A DNA stretch of 64,000 bases from Pandoraea anhela (GTDB lineage Bacteria; Pseudomonadota; Gammaproteobacteria; Burkholderiales; Burkholderiaceae). Of this stretch, positions 44,253 through 53,551 are shown piece by piece. Both the position numbers and the translations under genes were made by a program. Location of the stretch: the NCBI RefSeq assembly GCF_902459655.1, contig NZ_CABPSB010000002.1, positions 186,001 to 250,000 on the forward strand, written 5' to 3'. The first letter of the stretch is position 1, and every line of letters starts with the position of its first letter. The notes under the pieces are model-generated. The model had not been told where the DNA came from, searched no databases, and was given only the letters and a program-made list of their open reading frames with translations.

Positions 44253-45281
44253 TTATCGCTGTGCGACCGAAAACCCGTGCTCGCGCAACATTTGCAGCAC
44301 GCCGTGCGGGCCGCCGAGATGCAGCGTGCCGATCGCGACGAACACCGGCTTGGCGGGGTCCGCCAGGAGCAGCATGCGCGCCAGGAAACGACGGTTGCGC
44401 GAGTAAAGAATGCGTTCGTCGATGGCGTCGGCCAGCGCCACGTTGCGGCGCACCTGCGCCGCCTTCGTCTGCGACCAGTCGAACACCAGCTCGGCATCGC
44501 CCGCGCGCCACAGACGATGCAACGCTTCCACCTGTGCCGTTGCCGTCTTCGGTGTGAGCGCCAACTCCTGCGCCAGCAACTCGTTTTGCTGGGCACCGCT
44601 CAGGCCGGTGAAGGCATCCATCTGCTCGGCGAGCGATTCGAGGCCGACGATGCGGCCGCGATAAATGTTCTCCAGCTGATTTTCCGTGCCGTACTCCGTT
44701 TGCAGGTCGGCGCCCATCGAGTCGAGCGTCTCGACGAGCAGCGCCGCCAGCCACGGCCGCATATGGCGAATCTCCGCGAGCATCGGCGGATTGTCCTTGA
44801 GACGCGCGCGCAACTGACGCCACAACGGCGCAGGGATCAGGCGCGGCAGACAGGCCCGCGTGCACATGCCGTACTTCTGCACGTCGTCCTGCGACATGGT
44901 CAGATCGTCGGGCGACAGCTCGAATGCCACGACCTTCGACACGCGCAACGCATCCACCACGACTTTGCGAAACGGATAGTCGTCGGGCTTGCCGACGTGC
45001 AGGGTGCCCATCACGTAGATGGTCATGTCGCCCTTGCGGGCTTCATAGAATGGGAGATTGGCGCCCGGCGGCGATTCGCCGGGCTCCGGGACCACCAGCG
45101 GGAAGGTTCGCGGCACCACCGCGCGCGGGGCCGCAGTCGATGCCGCGTCCAGCGTGACGGCGAGCGTCATGAGCAAGCAGCCGAACAGCCAGCCGGTCAA
45201 AGCAACGCCCCGGCGAACAGGTGTCGCGCGTGGTGGTCCACCCAATCTCGTTATCCCTCTATGTCTTCGACCCGATGGCAC
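44253..45281 (-). CDS. TraB/GumN family protein
   Basis: A 342-residue member of the TraB/GumN/PrgY family. An N-terminal hydrophobic segment (about residues 25-48) suggests export or anchoring. The two family GTLH motifs are present: MGTLHVGKPDDYP near residue 93 and IGTLHLGGPHGVLQMLREHGF near the C-terminus. A conserved ELSPDD lies between. Family members resemble Tiki-type metalloproteases, but enzymatic activity is mostly untested in bacteria. The GTG start at 45281 overlaps the dppF 3-prime end by 31 bases and the exact start is uncertain. It follows the dipeptide operon on the same strand. Confidence 0.82.
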   Translation of the reverse strand: MPSGRRHRGITRLGGPPRATPVRRGVALTGWLFGCLLMTLAVTLDAASTAAPRAVVPRTFPLVVPEPGESPPGANLPFYEARKGDMTIYVMGTLHVGKPDDYPFRKVVVDALRVSKVVAFELSPDDLTMSQDDVQKYGMCTRACLPRLIPAPLWRQLRARLKDNPPMLAEIRHMRPWLAALLVETLDSMGADLQTEYGTENQLENIYRGRIVGLESLAEQMDAFTGLSGAQQNELLAQELALTPKTATAQVEALHRLWRAGDAELVFDWSQTKAAQVRRNVALADAIDERILYSRNRRFLARMLLLADPAKPVFVAIGTLHLGGPHGVLQMLREHGFSVAQR

Positions 45282-46279
45282 GCAACCAGACGTCCCTCGA
45301 GTTCGCGCAATTGCGGCACTTCCTCACGGCAACGGTCGATGGCATACGGACAGCGCGGTGCAAACGCACACCCGGGCGGCGGACGCAACGGCGAAGGCAA
45401 CTCGCCGATCAGCGGAATCTTCACACGACGCTCGGACGCCTTGATCGCCGGTGTCGCCGACATCAGCGCCTTGGTGTACGGATGCAGCGGCTTGCCGAAC
45501 ACGGTGGCCTTGGGACCGTGTTCGACCGCGCGGCCGAGGTACATCACCATGACGTCGTCGGCCACATGCTCGACCACCGCGAGATTATGCGACACGAACA
45601 CGTAACTCGTCGCGTATCGGTCCTGCAAATCCATGAAAAGATTCAGGATCTGTGCCTGAATTGAGACATCCAGGGCCGAAACCGGCTCATCCGCGACCAC
45701 GATGGCCGGCGACAGGATCATCGCCCGGGCAATCGCCACACGCTGGCGCTGACCGCCCGAGAACATGTGCGGATAACGTGCCACATGCTCGGGCCGCAAG
45801 CCGACGGTGCGCATCATCTCGGAGATCTTCTCGCCCCGCTCGGCGCGGCTGAGCGACGTATTGATGGCCAGCGGTTCGTCGAGCGCCTGGCCCACCGTCT
45901 TGCGCGGATTGAGCGACGCATACGGATTCTGGAACACCATCTGAATCCGCGTGCGCAACGGCGCCAGATCGGCCGCCGACGCCGCCGTGGTCTCGGTCGC
46001 ATCGACGAAAAGCCTGCCGGACGTGGGGGTTTCGATCAACGTCAGCACCCGCGCCAGCGTCGATTTGCCGCACCCCGACTCGCCGACCACGGCCAGCGTA
46101 CGTCCCGCCCTCAGCTCGAACGACACCCCATTGAGCGCCTTGACGCTCACCTGCCCGCGCAGCAACCCGCGATTGACGGTGTAAAAACGCGTCAAATCCT
46201 GCGCGGCCAACACCACGGGACCACTCGGTGCGCTCGCCTGCGGATGCACCGGAGGCGTTGCGAAAACCGTTTCACTCAT
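45251..46279 (-). CDS. dppF: Dipeptide ABC transporter, ATP-binding protein DppF
   Basis: A 342-residue oligopeptide-type ABC ATPase. Walker [10 protein letters not shown], signature [15 protein letters not shown], Walker [16 protein letters not shown], and the C-terminal oligopeptide/dipeptide extension [20 protein letters not shown], whose cysteines are of the type that ligate an iron-sulfur cluster in some Dpp/Opp ATPases. The ATG at 46279 overlaps the dppD stop (ATGA); the long upstream frame is dppD antiphase. It is the last gene of the dppABCDF operon. Confidence 0.94.
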   Translation of the reverse strand: MSETVFATPPVHPQASAPSGPVVLAAQDLTRFYTVNRGLLRGQVSVKALNGVSFELRAGRTLAVVGESGCGKSTLARVLTLIETPTSGRLFVDATETTAASAADLAPLRTRIQMVFQNPYASLNPRKTVGQALDEPLAINTSLSRAERGEKISEMMRTVGLRPEHVARYPHMFSGGQRQRVAIARAMILSPAIVVADEPVSALDVSIQAQILNLFMDLQDRYATSYVFVSHNLAVVEHVADDVMVMYLGRAVEHGPKATVFGKPLHPYTKALMSATPAIKASERRVKIPLIGELPSPLRPPPGCAFAPRCPYAIDRCREEVPQLRELEGRLVACHRVEDIEG

Positions 46280-47289
46280 TGCGCACCTCCGATCGACCGG
46301 CCACCCGCCACATCCGCCACCGCATGCGGCAACGGCTTGAAGCACCGCACCCGCGGCGCCCCCACGGCACTCGGCCCGACATAGGGCGCGAGCGCGGGCT
46401 GCACCTCGCGGCAATGGTCGTCGGCATAAGGGCAGCGCGGCGAGAGCAGACAGCCCGCTGGACGGTCGTCGCGCCCCGGCACCACGCCCGGGAGCGTACG
46501 CAGTCGACGCACCCCCCGGTTGTGTTCGGGAATCGCGGAAAGCAACGCTTCCGTGTAGGGATGGTGGGGCGCATCGAACAGCGCCGGCACCTGCTGGACC
46601 TCGATCACCTGCCCTGCATACATGACGGCCACCTTGTGCGCGACTTCGGCCACGACCGCGAGGTCGTGGGAAATCAGCACGAGCGACATGCCGTAATCCT
46701 TCTGAAGTTGCAGCAGCAGCGCCATGATCTGCGCCTGAATGGTGACGTCGAGCGCGGTCGTCGGCTCGTCGGCGATCAGCAGTTTCGGACGGCAGGCGAT
46801 CGCCATCGCGATCATCACCCGCTGGTTCATCCCGCCGGAGAGCTGATGCGGATAGGCGCCGAGACGGTTCGCGGCATCGGGAATCTCGACCTGCTCGAGC
46901 AGTTCGACGATGCGATCGCGCAACGCCCGTCCGCGCAATCCCATATGACGACGCAGCACCTCGCCGATCTGATAGCCGATGGTGTAGCTCGGGTTCAGGC
47001 TGGTGAGCGCATCCTGAAAGATCATCGAGACGTCGCGCCCGACAATGTTGCGGCGCTCGCGTCGGGACGCGGTGCGCAGATCCTTGCCGTCGAAACGCAC
47101 CTCGTCGGCCGTCACGCGGCCTGGGGCGTCGATCAGGCCCATGAGCGCGAGCATCGTCACGCTCTTGCCCGAGCCGGATTCGCCGACCACGCCGAGAATC
47201 TCGCCCTGGCCGACGTCGAGGTCGATGGCGTCGACAGCGCGCGCGCCGTCGAAGTCGACCGATAGATTTCGAATGGAGAGCAGACTCAT
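46276..47289 (-). CDS. dppD: Dipeptide ABC transporter, ATP-binding protein DppD
   Basis: A 337-residue ABC ATPase partner of DppF. It starts [15 protein letters not shown], with Walker [10 protein letters not shown], signature [15 protein letters not shown], Walker [16 protein letters not shown] and the [18 protein letters not shown]-terminal cysteine cluster. The start overlaps the dppC stop by 4 bases and the stop overlaps the dppF start by 4 bases, so translation through the operon is coupled. Confidence 0.94.
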   Translation of the reverse strand: MSLLSIRNLSVDFDGARAVDAIDLDVGQGEILGVVGESGSGKSVTMLALMGLIDAPGRVTADEVRFDGKDLRTASRRERRNIVGRDVSMIFQDALTSLNPSYTIGYQIGEVLRRHMGLRGRALRDRIVELLEQVEIPDAANRLGAYPHQLSGGMNQRVMIAMAIACRPKLLIADEPTTALDVTIQAQIMALLLQLQKDYGMSLVLISHDLAVVAEVAHKVAVMYAGQVIEVQQVPALFDAPHHPYTEALLSAIPEHNRGVRRLRTLPGVVPGRDDRPAGCLLSPRCPYADDHCREVQPALAPYVGPSAVGAPRVRCFKPLPHAVADVAGGRSIGGAQ

Positions 47290-48206
47290 GCGATTCGCTT
47301 CAGTTTGGGGTCGAGGGCATCGCGCAGGCCGTCGCCGACCAGGTTGATGGCGAGGACCGAGATAACGATCGCCAGTCCCGGCAGCGTCACGATCCACCAG
47401 GCACTTTCCATGTAATCGCGTGCGGAGGCGAGCATCGAGCCCCACTCCGCGAGCGGCGGTTGCACGCCCAGCCCGAGAAAGCCGAGCGCGGCCGCATCGA
47501 GAATCGCCACCGAAAAGCTCAGCGTCGCCTGCACGATGAGCGGCGCCGCACAGTTCGGCAGCACCGTCGAGAACATCAGCCGCAGCGTGCCCGCCCCGGC
47601 CATGCGCGAGGCCACGACGTACTCGCGCTGCAACTCGCCGATGGCCGCCGCACGCGTCAGGCGCACGTACGCCGGCAACGTCACGATCGCGATGGCGATA
47701 GTCGTGTTGGCGAGCCCCGGACCGATCACGGCCACCACCGCCACGGCCAGCAACAGCGACGGCAGCGCCATCATCATGTCCATCAGGCGCATGATCGGCG
47801 TGTCGAGCCAGCGCGGGAAAAACGCGGCCAGCAGCCCGAGCAGAATGCCGGGAATCAGCGACAAGACCACCGACGACAGCCCGATCCAGAACGACAGGCG
47901 AGCGCCGTGGATCAGGCGCGACAGGATATCGCGTCCGGCTTCGTCGGTGCCGAGCAGGAACTTCGCGCTGCCGCCTTCGAACCACGCGGGCGGCACCTTC
48001 ACGTAATCGCGATATTGCTCGATGGGACTGTGAGGCGCGATCAGCGGCGCGAAAATCGCCGCGACGAACATCAGCAACAGAATCAGGGCCGCAACGGTCG
48101 CGCCGCGGTTGGAGGTAAAGCTGCGCAGGAACTCCCGGACCAGGCGCGCGCGAGGCGTCGCCGTGATGGCGGCAGGGGGCGGCAGCGTAGCAGGCGTGTC
48201 ACTCAT
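47286..48206 (-). CDS. dppC: Dipeptide ABC transporter, permease DppC
   Basis: A 306-residue inner-membrane permease. The cytoplasmic N-terminus (about 35 residues) leads to a first helix and a large periplasmic loop with [21 protein letters not shown], the signature of DppC/OppC. The EAA-type loop around [26 protein letters not shown] docks on DppD/F. It pairs with DppB, from which it is separated by 9 bases. Confidence 0.94.
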   Translation of the reverse strand: MSDTPATLPPPAAITATPRARLVREFLRSFTSNRGATVAALILLLMFVAAIFAPLIAPHSPIEQYRDYVKVPPAWFEGGSAKFLLGTDEAGRDILSRLIHGARLSFWIGLSSVVLSLIPGILLGLLAAFFPRWLDTPIMRLMDMMMALPSLLLAVAVVAVIGPGLANTTIAIAIVTLPAYVRLTRAAAIGELQREYVVASRMAGAGTLRLMFSTVLPNCAAPLIVQATLSFSVAILDAAALGFLGLGVQPPLAEWGSMLASARDYMESAWWIVTLPGLAIVISVLAINLVGDGLRDALDPKLKRIA

Positions 48207-48215
48207 ATGACCTCC

Positions 48216-49220
48216 TCAGTGCCGGATGCGGGGGTTGACGACGCCGTAGAGCACGTCGACCAGCAGGTTGACCAGAATCACGCCCGTCGCGATGAGCAGA
48301 ATACCGCCCTGCACCACCGGATAGTCGCGTCGGAGAATGGCGTCGATCAGCCATTTGCCGATGCCGGGCCACGAGAACACGTTTTCGGTGAGCACCGCGC
48401 CGGCGAGCAGCGTGCCGACTTGCAGCCCGATCACCGTAATGACGGGAATCAACGCGTTACGCAGCGCATGCACGACGATCACGCGCCACGGCGACAACCC
48501 CTTGGCGCACGCCGTACGGATGTAGTCCTCGCGCAGCACTTCGAGCATGGCCGAGCGCGTCATGCGCGCGATCACCGCGAGCGGCACCGTGCCGAGCACG
48601 ATGGTCGGCAGAATCAGATGACTGAACGCCGAAGCGAACGCGCCCTCCTCCCCCGAGAGCAACGTGTCGATGAGCATGAAGCCGGTGACGTTCGGTACGT
48701 CGTACTCCACACCGATGCGCCCGGACACGGGCGTCCATTGCAGATCGACGGAGAACAGCATGATGAGCAGCAGCCCCCACCAGAAGATCGGCATGGAATA
48801 GCCGGTGAGTGCGGCGCCCATAGTGGTGTGGTCGAGCATCTTGCCGCGCCGCAACGACGCGGCCACGCCGGCGGGCAGGCCGACGACCAGCGCGAAGATC
48901 ATGGCGCACAAGGCGAGTTCGAGCGTGGCCGGGAAACGGGCGAAGAACTCGTGAAGCACGCCCTCGTTGGTGACGATGGAGCGTCCGAGGTCGCCCTGGG
49001 CGGCGTGCTTCAGATAGACGAAATACTGCGTGGTGAGCGGCTGATCGAGCCCGAGCCGCTTCATCGCTTCAGCGTGCATGACGGGGTCGAGATTACGCTC
49101 GCCTACCATCACTTCGATCGGATCGCCGGGAATCAGGTGAATGAGCGCGAATGCGAGGATCGTGATGCCGATGAACGTCGGGATCACCATGCCTAGTCGT
49201 CGCAGGACGAATCTCAACAT
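48216..49220 (-). CDS. dppB: Dipeptide ABC transporter, permease DppB
   Basis: A 334-residue permease starting MLRFVLRRLGMVIPTFIGITILAFALIHLIPGDP, the DppB signature. It has the periplasmic domain, the TRSAMLEVLREDYIRTACAKGLSPWRVIVVHALRNALIPV docking loop, and a terminal helix. The gene is 159 bases after dppA, with a strong hairpin in between, typical of operons that make more binding protein than permease. Confidence 0.94.
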   Translation of the reverse strand: MLRFVLRRLGMVIPTFIGITILAFALIHLIPGDPIEVMVGERNLDPVMHAEAMKRLGLDQPLTTQYFVYLKHAAQGDLGRSIVTNEGVLHEFFARFPATLELALCAMIFALVVGLPAGVAASLRRGKMLDHTTMGAALTGYSMPIFWWGLLLIMLFSVDLQWTPVSGRIGVEYDVPNVTGFMLIDTLLSGEEGAFASAFSHLILPTIVLGTVPLAVIARMTRSAMLEVLREDYIRTACAKGLSPWRVIVVHALRNALIPVITVIGLQVGTLLAGAVLTENVFSWPGIGKWLIDAILRRDYPVVQGGILLIATGVILVNLLVDVLYGVVNPRIRH

Positions 49221-49325
49221 AGGAATGTTCCGTGGGGGCGTCGCGCGCCACCCACCCCCGGCAGGGACGGGCGACGCTTTGCCGCGTTAGTCAGTCTTAG
49301 ACGATGTTCTGTCCGGGTGCTGCGA

Positions 49326-49354
49326 ACTGGCCCGGGCGCGGCGGCCGGGCCAGT
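49326..49354 (-). promoter_or_regulatory. Intercistronic hairpin dppA-dppB
   Basis: ACTGGCCCGG (49326-49335) and CCGGGCCAGT (49345-49354) form a perfect 10-bp stem with a 9-base loop, 26 bases after the dppA stop. It probably shields dppA mRNA from 3-prime exonucleases or partially terminates transcription. Confidence 0.6.
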
Positions 49355-49379
49355 CGACTTTCTTCTTATCGGTGCCAGC

Positions 49380-51020
49380 TTAGTCCAGCGACACGCCGGC
49401 GAAGCTGTTACGGCTGAACGGGCTGAGCTTGAAGCCCTTCACGTTCGTCGCCATCGGCTTGTATTGCGTGGAGTGCGCAATCGGCGAGAACGGCAGTTGC
49501 TGCGTGAAGATTTCCTGCGCTTGCGTGTAGAGCTTGGTGCGCTCCTTCACATCGGTGGTCTGACGCGCCTGCTTGATCAGGTCGTCGAACGGCTTGTAGC
49601 ACCACTTCGAGAAGTTGTTGCCGTTCATCGAGTCGCAGCCGAGCAGCACGCCGAGCCAGTTGTCAGGGTCGCCGTTATCGCCCGTCCAGCCGATGAGCAT
49701 GGCGTCATGCTCGCCCGCCTTGGCACGCTTGATGTACTCGCCCCACTCGTACGTGACGATATTGGCCTTCACGCCGATCTTCGCCCAATCGGCCTGAATC
49801 ATCTCGGCCATCAGCTTGCCGTTCGGATTGTACGGACGTTGCACCGGCATGGCCCACAGCGTGATTTCGATACCCTTCACGCCGGCCTTGTCGAGCAATG
49901 CCTTGGCCTTTTCCGGATCGTACGCGGCCTGCTTGATGTTCTTGTCGTAAGACCATTGCGTCGGCGGCATCGGCGCACCGTTGGACAGTTGCCCTGCCGA
50001 GCCGTACACGGACTGGAGAATCGCCGTCTTGTTGATCGCCATGTCGAGCGCCTGACGCACTTCCACGCGATCGAGCGGCGCCTTCTTGACGTTGTACGCC
50101 ACGTAGCCGAGGTTGAAGCCGACCTGATCCGGCATCTTGAGCTTCGATGCCTTGCCCTGAGCCTGGATATCGGCCTTGAGCGCGTCGACGTCCGCCGGAC
50201 GCGGATACGTCGCGACCTGACATTCGTTGCGCTTGAGCTTCTGGATACGCACGTTGGCGTCCGTGGTGATCGCGAAGACCAGCTTGCCGACCTTCGGCGG
50301 CAGGTTGGTATTCCAGTACTCCTTATTGCCGTCCATGCGCAGCGTGGCGTCCTTCGTATAGCTGCGGAAGATGAACGGACCGGTGCCGACCGGCTTGAGC
50401 GCGATGTCGCGCGCATTGTTCGCCGCGAGCAGCTTGTCTGCGTATTCCTTCGACAGGATCGACGCGAACGACATCGCGAGATTCTGGATGAACGGCGCGT
50501 CGACCTTCTTGAGCACGAAGCGCACCGTGTACGGATCGACGATCTCGATACGGTCGATGTCCGCCTGCATGCCCATGTCCACGTAATACGGGAATTCCGT
50601 CGGGTAGGCCTTGCGGAACGGCATTTCGCGATCGCCCATGCGATCGAACGTGAACTTCACGTCTTCGGCGTTGAAGTCGCGCGTCGGCTTGAAGTAATCG
50701 GTCGTGTGAAACTTCACACCCTTGCGCAGGTGGAACGTGTAGACCTTGTTGTCCGGCGAGATGTCCCACTTCTCCGCCAGCGACGGCAGCACGCCGGTCT
50801 CACCGGGCACGAAGGCGATGAGACGGTTGTAAATCGCGTCGGCGGGATCGAAGTCGGTACCGGTGGTGAGTTGCCCCGGGTCGAATCCGGCGGGGCTGCC
50901 CTCGGAGCAGTAAACGAGGGTCTTGTTCGGGAGCTCGACAGCCGATGCGGGCGGGATCACTGCCGCACCAGCCAGTACAGTTGCAGCCAACAGCAAACGT
51001 AGGGTGGAAGTCTGTTTCAT
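49380..51020 (-). CDS. dppA: Dipeptide ABC transporter, periplasmic binding protein DppA
   Basis: A 546-residue family-5 solute-binding protein. The signal peptide (residues 1 to about 27, ending PASA) precedes KTLVYCSEGSPAGFDPGQLTTGTDFD, nearly the same as the start of mature E. coli DppA. LAEKWDISPDNKVYTFHLRKGVKFH is the family signature. It delivers dipeptides, and in E. coli also heme and delta-aminolevulinate, to DppBC. A GAGGAG ribosome site precedes the ATG and a good sigma-70 promoter lies about 60 bases upstream. Confidence 0.95.
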   Translation of the reverse strand: MKQTSTLRLLLAATVLAGAAVIPPASAVELPNKTLVYCSEGSPAGFDPGQLTTGTDFDPADAIYNRLIAFVPGETGVLPSLAEKWDISPDNKVYTFHLRKGVKFHTTDYFKPTRDFNAEDVKFTFDRMGDREMPFRKAYPTEFPYYVDMGMQADIDRIEIVDPYTVRFVLKKVDAPFIQNLAMSFASILSKEYADKLLAANNARDIALKPVGTGPFIFRSYTKDATLRMDGNKEYWNTNLPPKVGKLVFAITTDANVRIQKLKRNECQVATYPRPADVDALKADIQAQGKASKLKMPDQVGFNLGYVAYNVKKAPLDRVEVRQALDMAINKTAILQSVYGSAGQLSNGAPMPPTQWSYDKNIKQAAYDPEKAKALLDKAGVKGIEITLWAMPVQRPYNPNGKLMAEMIQADWAKIGVKANIVTYEWGEYIKRAKAGEHDAMLIGWTGDNGDPDNWLGVLLGCDSMNGNNFSKWCYKPFDDLIKQARQTTDVKERTKLYTQAQEIFTQQLPFSPIAHSTQYKPMATNVKGFKLSPFSRNSFAGVSLD

Positions 51021-51077
51021 AGGCTCCTCGAGATGTAATTGACGCCCGGCGACGATCGGTCACCGAGCACTCGAGGG

Positions 51078-51106
51078 ATATTACTTAAGCTTCACTCGCG
51101 TCACAA
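51078..51106 (-). promoter_or_regulatory. Candidate sigma-70 promoter of the dpp operon
   Basis: On the minus strand TTGTGA (51101-51106) and TAATAT (51078-51083) are separated by exactly 17 bases, close to the -35/-10 consensus and about 58 bases ahead of the dppA start codon. Confidence 0.65.
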
Positions 51107-51252
51107 CACGCCAAATCCCTACCAAACCGCGTATTTGTGGTGTTTTTGCATAGGAAATCACCCAATAATGATCAGGATTGACTTCCGACAAGCGATGCAT
51201 TGGCAAACGATTGCGTGACGCGATCGGCGTGGGTCCCGCCGACGGGTCCCGC

Positions 51253-52083
51253 TTACAGCCCCAGTCGCTGCCACATCGCCTTGGTGGCCGACGCGGCATT
51301 GAGCGTATAGAAATGCAGCCCCGGTGCGCCGTCCTTGAGCAATCGTTCGCACAGGCCCGTCACCACGTCGAGGCCGAAGGCGCGGATCGACTCGCGATCG
51401 TCGCCGAACCCTTCCAGACGCTTGGCGATCCAGCGCGGCACTTCGGCGCCGCACATCTCGGAGAACCGCATCATCTGCGAGTAATTCGTGATCGGCATGA
51501 TGCCCGGTACGATCGGCACGGTCACGCCGAGACGCGAAACGTCGTCCACGAAACGGAAGTAGGCGTCTGCATTGAAGAAATACTGCGTGATCGCCGCGTT
51601 GGCGCCCGCCTTCACTTTGTTGGCAAAGTGTTCTAAATCCAGACGCGGCGACTTCGCCTGAGGGTGGTACTCGGGATACGCCGCCACTTCGATGTGGAAC
51701 CAGTCGCCGGTCTCGGCACGGATGAATTCGACCAACTCCGACGCGTAGCGAAATTCACCGATCTCGCCCATGCCCGACGGCAGGTCGCCGCGCAGCGCCA
51801 CGATGTGACGGATGCCGTTGTCCTGATACGTTTTGAGAATGTCGCGGATGTTCTCTTTGGTCGAGCCGACGCACGACAGGTGCGGCGCGGCGTCCACGCC
51901 CTCGCGCTGGATTTCGATGACGGTATCGAGCGTGCCCTGCTGCGTGGAGCCGCCCGCGCCGAACGTCACCGAAACGAACTTCGGGCCGAGCGGGAACAGT
52001 TGCTGGCGTGTCGCGCGCAGCTTCTCCGCGCCGTCGGCGGTCTTGGGCGGGAAGAATTCGAAACTGAAGGAAGGTTGCGTCAT
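51253..52083 (-). CDS. metF: Methylenetetrahydrofolate reductase
   Basis: A 276-residue flavoprotein that reduces 5,10-methylene-THF to 5-methyl-THF, the methyl donor for homocysteine remethylation. The start MTQPSFSFEFFPPKTADG includes the catalytic-Glu motif FEFFPP; VSVTFGAGGST, ALRGDLP and the AAYPEYHPQAKS motif follow. The ATG at 52083 fits betaproteobacterial relatives. An alternative ATG at 52113 would overlap the tlyA stop by ATGA and add ten residues, so coupling is possible. It ends the ahcY-to-metF unit, functionally linked through the activated methyl cycle. Confidence 0.95.
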   Translation of the reverse strand: MTQPSFSFEFFPPKTADGAEKLRATRQQLFPLGPKFVSVTFGAGGSTQQGTLDTVIEIQREGVDAAPHLSCVGSTKENIRDILKTYQDNGIRHIVALRGDLPSGMGEIGEFRYASELVEFIRAETGDWFHIEVAAYPEYHPQAKSPRLDLEHFANKVKAGANAAITQYFFNADAYFRFVDDVSRLGVTVPIVPGIMPITNYSQMMRFSEMCGAEVPRWIAKRLEGFGDDRESIRAFGLDVVTGLCERLLKDGAPGLHFYTLNAASATKAMWQRLGL

Positions 52084-52109
52084 GATCGTCTTGTTATCGA
52101 GAGAGCCGC

Positions 52110-52925
52110 TCATGCCGCATGTGTGGCGTGCACGAAAAACTCCCGGTTGCCGTCGCCGCCGGCGATGGGACTGTCGAGCCAGGCGGCCACGCGCAGTCCG
52201 AGCGCTTCACAGGCGGTGCGGATCTTTGTCTCCACTTGCGCGTACTGCGCGGTATCTTTCACGAGGCCACCGCGTGCGATGTGCTCCCGTCCCACTTCGA
52301 ATTGCGGCTTGACCAGCATCAGCAGATCGCCCCCCGTCGCCAGCAGCGGCGCGAGCGCAGGCAGCACCAGTGCGAGCGAGATGAACGACACATCGCCCAC
52401 GATCAGATCGAAGCCCGCCGCCGGAACCGCCGTCAGGCCGTCGGCCAACGCCGCGTTCGCGAGATGCGCGTCGAGCCTCTCGCGCGACAGATGCCGCGCA
52501 TTGATCCCTTCGAGCGACACGAGTCGCGGCTCGGCCGTGAGGCGTTGATGCAGTTGCCCGTGCCCCACGTCGACGCCCACGACCTGCGCCACGCCCGCCT
52601 GCAACAAGCAGTCCGCGAAGCCCCCGGTCGACAGGCCGACGTCGAGCGCCACGCGCCCCGTTACGTCGAGCCCCGTCTGCGCCAGCGCACCGGCGAGCTT
52701 CAGACCGCCGCGCGAGACGTAGCGATCTTCCCCCGGCAGCCCGTCGGCAGCCGCACGCACTTCCAGCGCTTCGTCGCTCGCCACCGGCTGGCTCGCCTTC
52801 TTGAGCGCCGTTTCGGTGCCCGCGTAGTACACGCGACCGGCATCGATCAGACGTTGGGCGACGGTGCGCGACGCGGCGAGTCCCCGGGAGACGAGGGCCT
52901 GATCGGCACGAAGAGCTTGCGACAT
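52110..52925 (-). CDS. tlyA: TlyA-family rRNA 2-prime-O-methyltransferase
   Basis: A 271-residue protein with an N-terminal S4 RNA-binding domain (RADQALVSRGLAASRTVAQRLIDAGRVYY, about residues 5-33) and an FtsJ-like SAM methyltransferase domain. VALDVGLSTGGFADCLLQAG is the SAM loop, and GGDLLMLVKPQFEVGRE supplies a catalytic lysine. TlyA methylates 16S and 23S rRNA riboses in actinobacteria and is often annotated as hemolysin; the proteobacterial role is less clear. It consumes SAM and lies between ahcY and metF, so SAH control of the operon would reach it. Start at 52925; the longer frame lacks the family start. Confidence 0.9.
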   Translation of the reverse strand: MSQALRADQALVSRGLAASRTVAQRLIDAGRVYYAGTETALKKASQPVASDEALEVRAAADGLPGEDRYVSRGGLKLAGALAQTGLDVTGRVALDVGLSTGGFADCLLQAGVAQVVGVDVGHGQLHQRLTAEPRLVSLEGINARHLSRERLDAHLANAALADGLTAVPAAGFDLIVGDVSFISLALVLPALAPLLATGGDLLMLVKPQFEVGREHIARGGLVKDTAQYAQVETKIRTACEALGLRVAAWLDSPIAGGDGNREFFVHATHAA

Positions 52926-52997
52926 GACTGACGGGTTTCCTGCAAAGCACCGCCGACGCGCACACACGATGACGCGACTGCGCGGCGACGTTGACAC

Positions 52998-53354
52998 TTA
53001 TACGTTGGTGGTGCGCTCGCCGAACACCAGCGCCGACAGAATCCACGAGATCAGGCTATACAGCAGCGAGCCGAAGAGCGCCGCCCAGAAACCCGAAACT
53101 TCGAAACCCTTGACGACATGCGACGCGAGCCAGAACAACAGCGCGTTGATGACGAAGATGAACAGCCCCAGCGTCACGACCGTGACCGGCAGCGTGAGCA
53201 CGACGAGCAGCGGACGCAGGAACGCGTTGATCAGGCCGAGCACGACCGCCACGATCAGCGCCGTGCCGATGCCCTTGAGCTGAACGCCCGACACGATGTA
53301 CGGCAAAACGAGAAGCGCGATGGCATTGATGAGCCAAATCAGCAGCAGACGCAT
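52998..53354 (-). CDS. Holin-like (phage_holin_4_2 / YvlD-type) small membrane protein
   Basis: A 118-residue protein with four hydrophobic helices and almost no soluble parts. It starts MRLLLIWLINAIALLVLPYIV, contains GLINAFLRPLLVVLTLPVTVVTLGLFIFVINALLFWLA, and ends FGERTTNV. This is the Phage_holin_4_2 family, which is mostly chromosomal and not proven to be lytic. Nothing else nearby is phage-derived. It recurs in betaproteobacterial ahcY-metF operons as far as I recall, so a link to methyl-cycle function or simple operon hitchhiking are both open. Confidence 0.85.
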   Translation of the reverse strand: MRLLLIWLINAIALLVLPYIVSGVQLKGIGTALIVAVVLGLINAFLRPLLVVLTLPVTVVTLGLFIFVINALLFWLASHVVKGFEVSGFWAALFGSLLYSLISWILSALVFGERTTNV

Positions 53355-53551
53355 GGCAAGCTCCGAGATGCATGCCGATGCACGGACGTCTTACCGGCAT
53401 CGGCGTTGGGAAATGCGAGCGCGGCGGCAACTGACGCCGCCGCGCCGGGTTGTCGTCTCTCGCCGGTGTCCCGCACCCCTTCCGTGCGAGACGCCGGCAA
53501 GCCGTCCGCCGTCGTCGCATCGACGATCGACCGACGGTCGACGGCGAACGA

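Noticed and set aside
52998-53354. Prophage remnant suggested by the holin-like protein
   Set aside because: The family is mostly chromosomal, the neighbours are core metabolic genes, and no other phage gene, integrase or attachment site is visible.
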